Source: JBDHRG01 sp039807445 (GTDB lineage Bacteria > Pseudomonadota > Gammaproteobacteria > Competibacterales > Competibacteraceae). Taken from it: a DNA stretch of 12,831 bases. Position numbers and translations under genes: made by a program. The notes beneath the pieces are model-generated. The model saw only the letters and a program-made list of their open reading frames with translations. It was not told the origin of the DNA and did no database searches. The DNA lies in NCBI GenBank assembly GCA_039807445.1, contig JBDHRG010000111.1:1-12831 (forward strand), in the 5' to 3' direction. This document shows positions 1-6,881 of this stretch, in pieces; positions within the stretch are counted from its first letter, which is position 1, and each line of letters opens with the position of its first letter.

Positions 1-77
1 TCGATGCCGAGCACGATCTCGAGCGCGGTCAACGTCAGCAGGCTGGCCCAGACGTGGGGATCGAACAGGATTTCCAT
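1..77 (-). CDS. TerC-family integral membrane protein, N-terminal fragment cut by window edge
   Basis: Only the first 25 codons are in the window; the gene continues leftward. The translated start reads MEILFDPHVWASLLTLTALE followed by IVLGI. This matches the conserved opening of TerC/YoaE/YgdQ-type (UPF0053) membrane proteins, which begin with a short amphipathic stretch and then a first transmembrane helix containing the ALEIVLGID motif. Family members are multi-pass inner-membrane proteins linked to metal-ion handling, tellurite resistance or metal loading of exported enzymes. Two adjacent ATGs (78-80 and 75-77) could start it. The inner one, at 77, has the better distance (six bases) from a GAGG ribosome-binding site, so I chose it. 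It reads in the same direction as the upstream dehydrogenase but is separated from it by about 250 bp, so it is probably a separate unit. The fragment is short, so the family call rests on the N-terminal motif alone. Confidence 0.72.
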   Translation of the reverse strand, partial: MEILFDPHVWASLLTLTALEIVLGI

Positions 78-80
78 CAT

Positions 81-330
81 TGACCTCAGGGAAGCGAGGC
101 GAGCAACGTGCTCCCGCCAGTGGTTCGATGCCTTGCACGGATACCGAGAAACAACCGCCGATTGGATGAAGCATCGGGTGGACAAGCGCCCCGCGCTTGC
201 CCACGCCGCCCGAGCCGGCACGGCAACCGACAACGGTGGGCAGCGCACTGCCCATCCTGCGCCAGCCATTCAGCGGAAATTTACCGGAATCTGCATTCGT
301 TCGGGAACGACCCGGCGCCGGCGAACGTGC
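81..330. other. Intergenic region between TerC-family gene and quinate/shikimate dehydrogenase
   Basis: About 250 bp with no convincing gene. It must carry the end of the catabolic transcript and the promoter of the TerC-family gene, but I see no clear -35/-10 pair. It contains two perfect short inverted repeats: TGGGCAG/CTGCCCA at 237-254 with a four-base CGCA loop, and TCGTTC/GAACGA at 297-310 with a two-base spacer. Neither is followed by a T-run on the minus strand, so neither is a textbook intrinsic terminator. Confidence 0.5.
237..254 (-). terminator. Possible weak terminator hairpin downstream of the catabolic operon
   Basis: Perfect 7-bp inverted repeat (TGGGCAG, loop CGCA, CTGCCCA) about 77 bp past the stop of the last operon gene. 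No U-tract follows on the minus strand, so it may be a 3'-end stabilising hairpin or unrelated. Confidence 0.25.
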
Positions 331-1194
331 TTACGCCGCGACCATCGCGGCGAAGTGACGCCGCATCCGCTCGGCATCGGGCTCGATATCGGTGAACAGG
401 CGGAAGGCCTCGACCGCCTGGAACACCGCCATGCCGCCGCCGTCGAGCGTGCGGCAGCCGATGCTGCGCGCGACCCGCAGCAGCTCGGTCTCGAGCGGGA
501 AGTAGACGATCTCGGCCACCCACAGCGCCGGGCGCAGCAGCTCGGCGGGCAGCGGCAGCCCGGGGAACTTGGCCATACCGGTCGGCGTGCAGTGGATCAG
601 CCCGTCGGCTTCGGCCATCGCCACCGCGAGATCGGTGCCGGCCACCACCCGGCCCTGTCCGAAGCGCTCGCACAGACTGGCGGCGAGCTCCTCGGCCTTG
701 GCGGGTTCCCGGTCGAACACGGTGAGCCGCTGCACACCCAGCGTCAGCGCCGCGTGCGCGACCGCCGCGCCGGCGCCGCCGGCGCCGAGCTGCACCGCAC
801 GCTCCAGCTTCGCGCCGGGCAGCCCGCGGCGGAAGCCCTCGGCGAAGCCCCACCAGTCGGTGTTGTGGCCGATGCGCTTGCCGCCCTTCAGCACCACGGT
901 GTTGACCGCGCCCAGCGCGCGCGCGTCGTCCGACAGCTCGTCGAGCAGCGGGATGATGGCCTGCTTGCACGGGTAGGTGATGTTCAGCCCCGAATAGCCC
1001 ATGCGCTCGGCCGCGGTCAGCAGCTCGGGCAGTGCCTCGACGCCGAGCCCGAGCTTCTCCAGGTCGATCAGCTTGTAGATGTAGCGCAGCCCCTGCTCGG
1101 TGCCTTCGCGCTCGTGCATCGCCGGGGTACGCGAGCCCTGGATGCCGTAGCCGATCAGACCGCAGATGAAGGCGGGTTGGGTGGCTTGGGTCAT
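331..1194 (-). CDS. Quinate/shikimate dehydrogenase (AroE family, NAD-type, catabolic)
   Basis: A 287-residue shikimate-dehydrogenase-family oxidoreductase. It probably oxidises quinate and/or shikimate to 3-dehydroquinate/3-dehydroshikimate, feeding protocatechuate catabolism. The substrate domain carries S21-R-T23 (motif SRTPAMHE), the catalytic lysine K77 in NITYPCK, N98 in GAVNT and the catalytic aspartate D113 in NTD. The Rossmann loop is GAGGAG (137-142). Strand beta-2 ends with F160-D161-R-E. An Asp there normally binds the ribose hydroxyls of NAD, whereas biosynthetic AroE has an NRT motif for NADP. Ser-x-Thr in place of Ser-x-Ser is a feature of the Corynebacterium QsuD-type quinate/shikimate dehydrogenases. 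It is the last gene of the pca operon, 88 bp after pcaD, with GGAG nine bases before the ATG. The position argues for a catabolic rather than biosynthetic role. Quinate versus shikimate preference cannot be settled from sequence. Confidence 0.85.
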   Translation of the reverse strand: MTQATQPAFICGLIGYGIQGSRTPAMHEREGTEQGLRYIYKLIDLEKLGLGVEALPELLTAAERMGYSGLNITYPCKQAIIPLLDELSDDARALGAVNTVVLKGGKRIGHNTDWWGFAEGFRRGLPGAKLERAVQLGAGGAGAAVAHAALTLGVQRLTVFDREPAKAEELAASLCERFGQGRVVAGTDLAVAMAEADGLIHCTPTGMAKFPGLPLPAELLRPALWVAEIVYFPLETELLRVARSIGCRTLDGGGMAVFQAVEAFRLFTDIEPDAERMRRHFAAMVAA

Positions 1195-1282
1195 GGTTTC
1201 GTTCTCCGAAGTACAGGGGGTGCCGAAGCGGTGCGGCTCCGCCCCGGGCCGGTCCAGGGGCGCTGCAGCGCAGTCGGCAAGG

Positions 1283-2062
1283 CTAGCGGCGCAGGAAACC
1301 CAGCACGCCCTCGGTGAAGCGCTCTTCGGCTTCGATGTTCGACAGGTGCGCCGCCTCGAGCTCGAGGTAGCGCGCGCCCGGAATGCGCTCGGCGAGGAAG
1401 CGGCCGTCGGCCGGCGGCGTGGCCAGATCGTGCGCGCCGGCGATCACCAGCGTGGCCACGGTGATCGCCGCCACCGCCTCGCGCTGGTCCATGTCGCGCA
1501 CCGCGGCGCAGGCGGCGGTGTAGCCCTCGGGCGTGCACGCCTCGAGCACACGGCGCACCGGTGCCACCGCCTCGGGGTGCGCGGCGACGAAGGCTTCGGT
1601 GAACCAGCGCGCGATCACCGCGTCAGCGATCGCCGCCATGCCGCCTTCGCGCACCGCGGCGATGCGCTTGTCCCACAGCTCGGCGGGCCCGATCAGCGCC
1701 GCGGTGTTGCACAGCACCAGCCGCTCGATGCGCTCGGGCGCGTTGACGCCGAGCCATTGCCCGACCATGCCGCCCATCGACAGCCCGCAGAAGTGCGCGC
1801 GCGCGATGCCGAGCGCATCGAGCAGCCCGAGCACGTCGCGGCCGAGCTGCGCGATCGAGTACGGTCCGGGCGTCGCGGTGCTGGCGCCGTGGCCGCGCGT
1901 ATCGTAGCGCAGCACGCGCAAGCGCTGCGCGAAGGCGGGGATCTGCGCATCCCACATGCTCAGGTCGGTACCGAGCGAATTCGACAGCACCAGCACCGGC
2001 GCGTCCACGGGACCGTCGAAGCGGTAGCGGATTCGGCCATCGGCCAGGTCGATGAAATCCAT
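1283..2062 (-). CDS. pcaD: 3-oxoadipate enol-lactonase (beta-ketoadipate enol-lactone hydrolase)
   Basis: A 259-residue alpha/beta hydrolase that hydrolyses beta-ketoadipate enol-lactone to beta-ketoadipate. The nucleophile elbow is G93-L-S95-M-G97. The acid is D212 in the GAHDLATPP segment and the base is H239 in AAHLSNIE, giving a complete Ser-Asp-His triad. The oxyanion-region motif LSNSLGTDLSMWD (26-38) is typical of PcaD. Length matches stand-alone PcaD; there is no C-terminal PcaC domain as in PcaL fusions. It starts 15 bp after the pcaB stop, with GGGAGA upstream of the ATG, so the two genes are co-transcribed. The next gene downstream, after 88 bp, is the quinate/shikimate dehydrogenase. 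Confidence 0.93.
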   Translation of the reverse strand: MDFIDLADGRIRYRFDGPVDAPVLVLSNSLGTDLSMWDAQIPAFAQRLRVLRYDTRGHGASTATPGPYSIAQLGRDVLGLLDALGIARAHFCGLSMGGMVGQWLGVNAPERIERLVLCNTAALIGPAELWDKRIAAVREGGMAAIADAVIARWFTEAFVAAHPEAVAPVRRVLEACTPEGYTAACAAVRDMDQREAVAAITVATLVIAGAHDLATPPADGRFLAERIPGARYLELEAAHLSNIEAEERFTEGVLGFLRR

Positions 2063-2077
2063 GCGTGTGTCTCCCGT

Positions 2078-3442
2078 TCAGGCTTTGCCGGCGCGCACCG
2101 CCAGCGCGCGCACGACGAAGGCATCGGCGACGCCGAGGTAGTTGACCGGGTCGAGCAGGCGCTCGAGCTCGGCCGGGGCCAGGTGCTCGCGCACCTGCGG
2201 ATCGTCTGCCAGCACCTCGCGCAGGTGCCGCCCCTGCGCGAGTGCGTCGCGACAGGCGCGTTCGACCCGATGGTGTGCCGGCAGGCGGCCGATGCGCGCG
2301 CCGAGCGCCATCATCACCGCCTCGGCGAGGATCAGCCCGTGCGTGGTGTCGAGGTTGGTCGCCATGCGCGCGGCATCGAGCTCGAGCCCCGCGAGCACGT
2401 GCTTCATCTGCGCCGCCGCGCCGGCGGCGAGCGTACAGATCTCGGGCAGCGTGTCCCACTCGGCGTGCCAGCCGCCGAGCCCGCGTTCGTGCTCCTGCAC
2501 CATCGCGCCCAGCATCGTCGCGACCAGCCCCGGCACGCGCGCCGCCGCCGACAGCGCCACCGCGCAGCCGACCGGGTTGCGCTTGTGCGGCATCGTCGAC
2601 GAACCGCCGCGCCCGGCGGCCGTCGGCTCGAAGGCCTCGGCCACGTCGGTCTGCATCAGCAGCGAAACATCACGTGCGATCTTGCCCAGCGTGCCGACGA
2701 GCAGACCGAGTGCGGTCGCCACCTCGGCGACGCGATCGCGGTTGCCGTGCCAGGGCAGCGCCGGCAGCGCCAGATCGAGCTCCTCGGCCAGCGTCTGCGC
2801 GACATCCAGCCCGCGATCGCCGAGCGAGGCCAGCGTGCCGGCGGCGCCGCCGAGCTGCAGCACCAGCGCGCGCGGGCGCAGCTCGCGCAAACGCTCGCGC
2901 TGGCGCTCGATCGCGTCGAGCCAGCCGGCCGCCTTGAGCCCGAGCGTCACCGGTGTCGCGTGCTGCAGCCAGGTGCGCCCGACCATCACCGTGGCGCGAT
3001 GGCCTTCGGCCAGCCGCGCGAGCGCCTGGGCCAGGCCGGCGAGCTCGGCGTCGAACACCTCGAGCGCGGCACGCAGCTGCAGCACCAGCCCGGTGTCCAT
3101 CGCATCCTGACTCGTCGCGCCCCAGTGCACGAAGCGGCTGGCCTCCTCGTCGGCCGCGGCGACGTGCGCGGTCAGCGCCTTGACCAGCGGGATCGCCGAG
3201 TTGCCGGCGAGCGCGGTGGCGCGCGCCAGCGCCTCGAGGTCGAAAGCCTCGGTGGCGCGGCACGCGGTCTCGATCGCCGGCACCGCCGCGGCCGGGATCA
3301 CGCCGACGCGCGCCGAGGCGCGCGCCAGCGCCGCCTCGAACGCGAGCATGCCTTCGAGGCGACCGTGGTCCGAGAAGATCGCGCGCATCGCGTCGGTGGT
3401 GAACAGCGGATCGAACCAGCGCGTAGCGGTGCGGGTATCCAT
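2078..3442 (-). CDS. pcaB: 3-carboxy-cis,cis-muconate cycloisomerase
   Basis: A 454-residue member of the fumarase/aspartase superfamily that converts beta-carboxy-cis,cis-muconate to gamma-carboxymuconolactone. Superfamily landmarks are HWGATSQD (107-114), the HATP segment (161-164) and the signature GRGGSSTMPHKRNP (277-290), containing the mobile-loop serines. The open frame extends well upstream, but that extension overlaps pcaG and reads as low-complexity Arg/Ala-rich shadow sequence. The ATG at 3442 gives MDTRTATRWFDPLF, the usual start of this family, and a normal length. It follows pcaG by 59 bp, a gap occupied mostly by a strong hairpin, and precedes pcaD by 15 bp. Confidence 0.93.
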   Translation of the reverse strand: MDTRTATRWFDPLFTTDAMRAIFSDHGRLEGMLAFEAALARASARVGVIPAAAVPAIETACRATEAFDLEALARATALAGNSAIPLVKALTAHVAAADEEASRFVHWGATSQDAMDTGLVLQLRAALEVFDAELAGLAQALARLAEGHRATVMVGRTWLQHATPVTLGLKAAGWLDAIERQRERLRELRPRALVLQLGGAAGTLASLGDRGLDVAQTLAEELDLALPALPWHGNRDRVAEVATALGLLVGTLGKIARDVSLLMQTDVAEAFEPTAAGRGGSSTMPHKRNPVGCAVALSAAARVPGLVATMLGAMVQEHERGLGGWHAEWDTLPEICTLAAGAAAQMKHVLAGLELDAARMATNLDTTHGLILAEAVMMALGARIGRLPAHHRVERACRDALAQGRHLREVLADDPQVREHLAPAELERLLDPVNYLGVADAFVVRALAVRAGKA

Positions 3443-3471
3443 GGCCCCTCCCCCGAGGCATTGCAATCGAT

Positions 3472-3495
3472 CGGGCCCGGCACATGCCGGGCCCG
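3472..3495 (-). repeat. Strong intercistronic hairpin between pcaG and pcaB
   Basis: A perfect 11-bp GC-rich inverted repeat (CGGGCCCGGCA, spacer CA, TGCCGGGCCCG) fills much of the 59-bp gap between pcaG and pcaB. No U-run follows on the transcribed strand. It looks more like an mRNA-processing or stabilising hairpin, or a partial attenuator, than a true terminator. It ends about 30 bases before the pcaB start. Confidence 0.6.
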
Positions 3496-3501
3496 GGCTG
3501 C

Positions 3502-4122
3502 TCAGACGTCGAAGAACACCGTCTCGTGCTCGCCTTGCAGGTGGATGTCGAAGCGGTACACCACCTGGCCGTCGCGCTGTTCGCGCCTGGCGATCAGCGT
3601 CTGGCGCCGCGGCGCGAGCTCGACCAGATTGATCACCGGATCGGCGGCATTGGTCTCGGCTTCGTCGTCGAAGTAGATCCGCGTCTGCAGTGCGATGTTG
3701 ATGCCTCGCGCGAACACCAGCACGCTGATATGCGGCGCCATCGGCTTGCCGTGGCGGCCGGGCACGGCACCGGGCTTGACCGTCTCGAACCACCACAGCC
3801 CGGTATGGAAGTCGGACACGGTGCGACCGAAGCCGGTGAAGTTCGGGTCGAGCGGCTTGTCCTGGCGGTCCTCGGCGTGGTCGTGCTTGCCGTACGCATT
3901 GGCTTGCCAGATCTCGATCTGGGCATCGCGCAGCGGGCAGCCCTGGCCGTCGTAGACGCAGCCTTCGATGCGGATGCGCTCGCCCTGCGCGCCGGGGCGC
4001 GCCAGCACGTTGCCCGGCTGGTGCTTGCGCGTCTCGATGCCGGCGCTGGCCGGCATCATGCCGATGTGCAGGTACGGACCGGCGGTCTGCGAGGCGGTCT
4101 CGTTCAGGTAGTCCAGCGCCAT
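3502..4122 (-). CDS. pcaG: Protocatechuate 3,4-dioxygenase alpha subunit
   Basis: A 206-residue alpha chain of the intradiol ring-cleaving dioxygenase. With PcaH it opens protocatechuate to beta-carboxy-cis,cis-muconate. It shows the N-terminal SQTAGPYLHIG segment (11-21), the shared intradiol core from about 50 to 150 including IEIWQANAYG (69-78) and LDPNF (91-95), and PHISVLVFARGIN (130-142). The alpha chain contributes substrate-binding residues but lacks the iron ligands, as expected: the His pair of the beta chain is not present. It starts at an ATG two bases after the pcaH stop. A GTG at 4128 overlapping that stop is an alternative, but the ATG gives the family's usual N-terminus. The tight pcaH-pcaG spacing fits translational coupling of a 1:1 heteromer. 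Confidence 0.94.
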   Translation of the reverse strand: MALDYLNETASQTAGPYLHIGMMPASAGIETRKHQPGNVLARPGAQGERIRIEGCVYDGQGCPLRDAQIEIWQANAYGKHDHAEDRQDKPLDPNFTGFGRTVSDFHTGLWWFETVKPGAVPGRHGKPMAPHISVLVFARGINIALQTRIYFDDEAETNAADPVINLVELAPRRQTLIARREQRDGQVVYRFDIHLQGEHETVFFDV

Positions 4123-4124
4123 GA

Positions 4125-4847
4125 TCACAGGCCCTCCGGGCGGTTTTCGAAGTAGGTCTGCTTGCGCCCGCGCAGCACGATGTCGAAGCGGTATGCGAGC
4201 GAGTCGAGTGCGAGCGCGGCGTTCATGTCCAGCGGCGCGACCAGGCGCTCGCGCGCGCCCGCGTCGGGGATCGCCTGGTAGATCGGGCACAGCGGCAGGA
4301 GCGGATCGCCCTCGAAGTACATCTGCGTGATCAGGCGCGTGACGAAAGCCTGGCCGAACACCGAGAAGTGGATGTGCGCCGGGCGCCAGTCGTTGAGCCG
4401 GTTGCGCCACGGGTACGGCCCCGGCCTGATGGTGCGGAAGGAATAGTAGCCGTCGTCGTCGCTCAGGCAGCGTCCGCAGCCGCTGAAGTTCGGGTCCAGC
4501 GGCGCGACATAGTGGTCCTTGACGTGGCGGTAGCGGCCGCCGGCGTTGGCTTGCCAGAACTCGAGCAGCGCGCCCGGCACCGGGCGGCCGTTCTGGTCGA
4601 GCACGCGGCCGTGGACGATGATGCGCTCGCCGAGCGGGTCGGCGTTGACGCGGGCGTTGCGCAACAGGTCGTTGTCCAGCGGGTCCAGGTCGTTCTCGCC
4701 GAACACCGGTCCGGTCAGCTCCGACAGCGACTGCTGCAGCGACAGCAGCGGCTTGCGCGGCGAGCGCAGCACGCTGGTCTTGTAGTCGGGAGCGAAGGCC
4801 GGCGGGTGGATGGTCCGGTCTCTCTCGATGTATACACCATTCGACAT
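4125..4847 (-). CDS. pcaH: Protocatechuate 3,4-dioxygenase beta subunit (iron-binding)
   Basis: A 240-residue catalytic beta chain carrying the non-haem Fe(III). The four ligands align with the known Pseudomonas enzyme at a two-residue offset: Y106 (GGRYRH), Y145 (GPYPWRN), H158 and H160 (RPAHIHF). The intradiol core includes LLEFWQANAGGRY (94-106) and LDPNFSGCGR (117-126). The frame is open upstream, but the ATG at 4847 gives MSNGVYIERDRTIHPPAF, a normal PcaH start. It also has GAGGAG nine bases before it. A 131-bp gap with a hairpin separates it from pcaF, so it might have some independent expression, although I see no promoter there. Confidence 0.95.
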   Translation of the reverse strand: MSNGVYIERDRTIHPPAFAPDYKTSVLRSPRKPLLSLQQSLSELTGPVFGENDLDPLDNDLLRNARVNADPLGERIIVHGRVLDQNGRPVPGALLEFWQANAGGRYRHVKDHYVAPLDPNFSGCGRCLSDDDGYYSFRTIRPGPYPWRNRLNDWRPAHIHFSVFGQAFVTRLITQMYFEGDPLLPLCPIYQAIPDAGARERLVAPLDMNAALALDSLAYRFDIVLRGRKQTYFENRPEGL

Positions 4848-4928
4848 GGGAGTCGTCTCCTCGATCCTGCACTTGGATTCCTGCCGCCGATGCGCCGTAC
4901 GGCAGGGCTGGGTCGCCTGAGGCAGCGG

Positions 4929-4960
4929 GCCGCCCGTCGTCGCCTGTCCGTGCGGGCGGC
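4929..4960. repeat. Inverted repeat in the pcaF-pcaH gap
   Basis: A perfect 8-bp inverted repeat (GCCGCCCG/CGGGCGGC) separated by 16 bases lies in the 131-bp gap between pcaF and pcaH, the longest gap inside the operon. On the plus strand it is followed by TTCTTA; on the operon strand no T-run follows. It may mark an mRNA processing point or a partial transcription barrier between the CoA-step genes (pcaIJF) and the ring-cleavage genes (pcaHGBD). Confidence 0.4.
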
Positions 4961-4978
4961 TTCTTATGCGGTGCGGGG

Positions 4979-6181
4979 CTACACGCGCTCGATCGCGAGC
5001 GCCACGCCCTGGCCGACGCCGACGCACATCGTCGTCAGCCCGAGCCGGCCGCCGGTCTTCTCGAGCTGGTGCAGCGCAGTCAGCACCAGGCGCGCGCCGC
5101 TCATGCCGAGCGGGTGGCCGAGCGCGATCGCGCCGCCGTTGGGGTTGACCTGGGCGGCGTCGTCGGGCAGGCCGAGCTGGCGCAGGCAGGCCAGCGCCTG
5201 GCTGGCGAAGGCTTCGTTGAGTTCGATCACGTCGAAAGCGGTGATCGCGAGCTTCAGCCGCGCGAGCAGCTTCTGCACCGCCGGCACCGGACCGATGCCC
5301 ATGATGCGCGGCGCCACGCCGGCGCTGGCCATGCCGAGCACGCGCGCGCGCGGCCTCAGGCCGAGCGCGCGCACCATCGCCTCGGAGGCGAGGATCATCG
5401 CCGCGGCGCCGTCGTTGACGCCCGAGGCGTTGCCGGCGGTGACGGTCTTGTCGGGGCCGTTGACGCCCTTGAGCTTGGCCAGCGTCTCGGCGGTGGTGTC
5501 GGGGCGCGGGTGCTCGTCGACCGCGACCACGGTCTCGCCCTTGCGCCCCTTGATCACCACCGGGACGATCTCTTCGGCGAAGTAGCCTTCGGCCTGGGCG
5601 CGTGCGGCGCGGCTCTGGCTGCGCAGCGCGAAGGCGTCCTGGTCGGCGCGCGCGATGCCGAAGTCGTCGGCGACGTTGTCGGCGGTCTGCGGCATCGCCT
5701 CGACGCCGTACTGCGCCTTCATCAGCGGGTTGACGAAGCGCCAGCCGATCGTCGTGTCCTCGATCCGGGCGCTGCGCGCGAACGCGCTCTCGGCCTTGCC
5801 CATCACGAACGGTGCGCGGCTCATCGACTCGACACCGCCGGCGATCGCGAAGCCGAGCTCGCCGGCGGCGATCGCCCGCGCCGCAGCTCCGACCGCATCC
5901 AGCCCCGAGGCGCAGAGGCGGTTCAGCGTGGTGCCGGGCACCTCGACCGGCAGCCCGGCGAGCAGCGCCGCCATCCGCGCGACGTTGCGGTTGTCTTCGC
6001 CGGCCTGGTTGGCGCAGCCGTAGAACACTTCGTCGAGCCGGCTCCAGTCGAGCGCGGGATTGCGCTCGATCAGCGCGCGCAGCGGGATCGCACCGAGGTC
6101 GTCGGCGCGCACCGCGGCCAGCGCGCCGCCGAAGCGGCCGATCGGCGTGCGCACCGCGTCGCAGATGAAGGCTTCTCGCAT
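4979..6181 (-). CDS. pcaF: Beta-ketoadipyl-CoA thiolase (3-oxoadipyl-CoA thiolase)
   Basis: A 400-residue thiolase catalysing the last step: beta-ketoadipyl-CoA plus CoA gives succinyl-CoA and acetyl-CoA. The catalytic residues are complete: acyl-accepting C90 (NRLCASGLDA), H356 (GGAIALGHPLG) and C386 (TTMCVGVGQG). The region LMKAQYGVEAMPQTADNVA (153-171) and the length of exactly 400 are typical of PcaF/PaaJ-type enzymes rather than generic acetyl-CoA acetyltransferases. The operon context favours PcaF over phenylacetate PaaJ. The ATG at 6181 has GGAG six bases upstream; the longer open frame upstream is overlap with pcaJ and is not used. It lies 44 bp after pcaJ. Confidence 0.94.
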   Translation of the reverse strand: MREAFICDAVRTPIGRFGGALAAVRADDLGAIPLRALIERNPALDWSRLDEVFYGCANQAGEDNRNVARMAALLAGLPVEVPGTTLNRLCASGLDAVGAAARAIAAGELGFAIAGGVESMSRAPFVMGKAESAFARSARIEDTTIGWRFVNPLMKAQYGVEAMPQTADNVADDFGIARADQDAFALRSQSRAARAQAEGYFAEEIVPVVIKGRKGETVVAVDEHPRPDTTAETLAKLKGVNGPDKTVTAGNASGVNDGAAAMILASEAMVRALGLRPRARVLGMASAGVAPRIMGIGPVPAVQKLLARLKLAITAFDVIELNEAFASQALACLRQLGLPDDAAQVNPNGGAIALGHPLGMSGARLVLTALHQLEKTGGRLGLTTMCVGVGQGVALAIERV

Positions 6182-6225
6182 GAGATGCTCCAGGGGGGAT
6201 TCTCGGTCAGGGGGCGCGCGGCGGC

Positions 6226-6861
6226 TCAGGCCGCCATCGGTACGCCAGTCAGCCGGCGCAGCTCGTCGAGCGTCAGGCCCTCGACCATCTCGAGCACGCG
6301 CAGCCCCTGCGGCGTGATGTCGATCACCGCGAGGTCGGTGTAGAGGCGGTTGACGCAGCCGATGCCGGTCAGCGGGTAGGTGCAGCGCTCGACCAGCTTG
6401 CTCGCGCCGGTCTTGGTCAGCAGGTCCATCATCACGAACACCTGCTTGGCGCCGATCGCCAGATCCATCGCCCCGCCGACCGCCGGGATCGCATCGGGCG
6501 CGCCGGTGTGCCAGTTGGCCAGGTCGCCGGCCACCGACACCTGGAAGGCGCCGAGCACGCAGATGTCGAGATGCCCGCCGCGCATCATCGCGAACGAGTC
6601 GCCGTGGTGGAAGTACGCGCCCCCGGTCAGCAGCGTCACCGGCTCCTTGCCGGCGTTGATCAGCTCGGGGTCCTCCTCGCCGGGCGCCGGCGCCGGCCCC
6701 ATGCCGAGCAGGCCGTTCTCGCTGTGCAGGAAGATCTCGCGGTCCCTGGGCAGGTAGTTGGCGACGCGCGTCGGCAGACCGATGCCGAGGTTGACGTAGG
6801 CGCCCTCGGGGATGTCTTTGGCCACGCGCGCGGCGAGCTGGTCGCGGTTCAGTCGGTTCAT
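6226..6861 (-). CDS. pcaJ: 3-oxoadipate CoA-transferase subunit B
   Basis: A 211-residue beta subunit of succinyl-CoA:3-ketoacid CoA-transferase type. With PcaI it moves CoA from succinyl-CoA to beta-ketoadipate. The catalytic glutamate is E48 in the motif HSENGLLGMGP (46-56). The N-terminal VNLGIGLPTRVANYLP (23-38) and GGAMDLAIGAKQ further on are standard for the B subunit. It starts 20 bp after pcaI with GAGGAG eight bases before the ATG. Gene order I then J and the close spacing fit a heteromeric enzyme. Related SCOT and AtoAD subunits are alternatives in general, but the pathway context settles the assignment. Confidence 0.93.
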   Translation of the reverse strand: MNRLNRDQLAARVAKDIPEGAYVNLGIGLPTRVANYLPRDREIFLHSENGLLGMGPAPAPGEEDPELINAGKEPVTLLTGGAYFHHGDSFAMMRGGHLDICVLGAFQVSVAGDLANWHTGAPDAIPAVGGAMDLAIGAKQVFVMMDLLTKTGASKLVERCTYPLTGIGCVNRLYTDLAVIDITPQGLRVLEMVEGLTLDELRRLTGVPMAA

Positions 6862-6881
6862 GTGCGCTGCTCCTCGCGGGT

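Noticed and set aside
4..1317. 437-codon plus-strand open frame at the left end
   Set aside because: Antisense to the quinate/shikimate dehydrogenase with the same low-complexity composition; the left end is better explained by the minus-strand TerC-family start.
1283..2062. PcaL (fused PcaD-PcaC)
   Set aside because: The protein ends right after the hydrolase domain (GFLRR), with no decarboxylase domain.
1166..3676. Very long open frame on the plus strand (836 codons) opposite pcaD and pcaB
   Set aside because: Its product is rich in Arg, His, Gln and Ala without any domain, and it lies antisense to two clear enzymes. Long antisense frames are a by-product of very high GC codon use.
2078..3796. 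N-terminally extended pcaB (572 codons)
   Set aside because: The extra 118 codons overlap pcaG in another frame and show no domain; the ATG at 3442 gives the expected length and N-terminus.
4122..4128. GTG start for pcaG overlapping the pcaH stop
   Set aside because: Possible, but the ATG two codons later gives the standard MALDYLNETASQTAGPY opening; kept only as an alternative.
4929..4960. Intrinsic terminator ending the pcaIJF transcript
   Set aside because: On the operon strand no T-run follows and the loop is 16 bases, so termination is unlikely; listed only as an inverted repeat.
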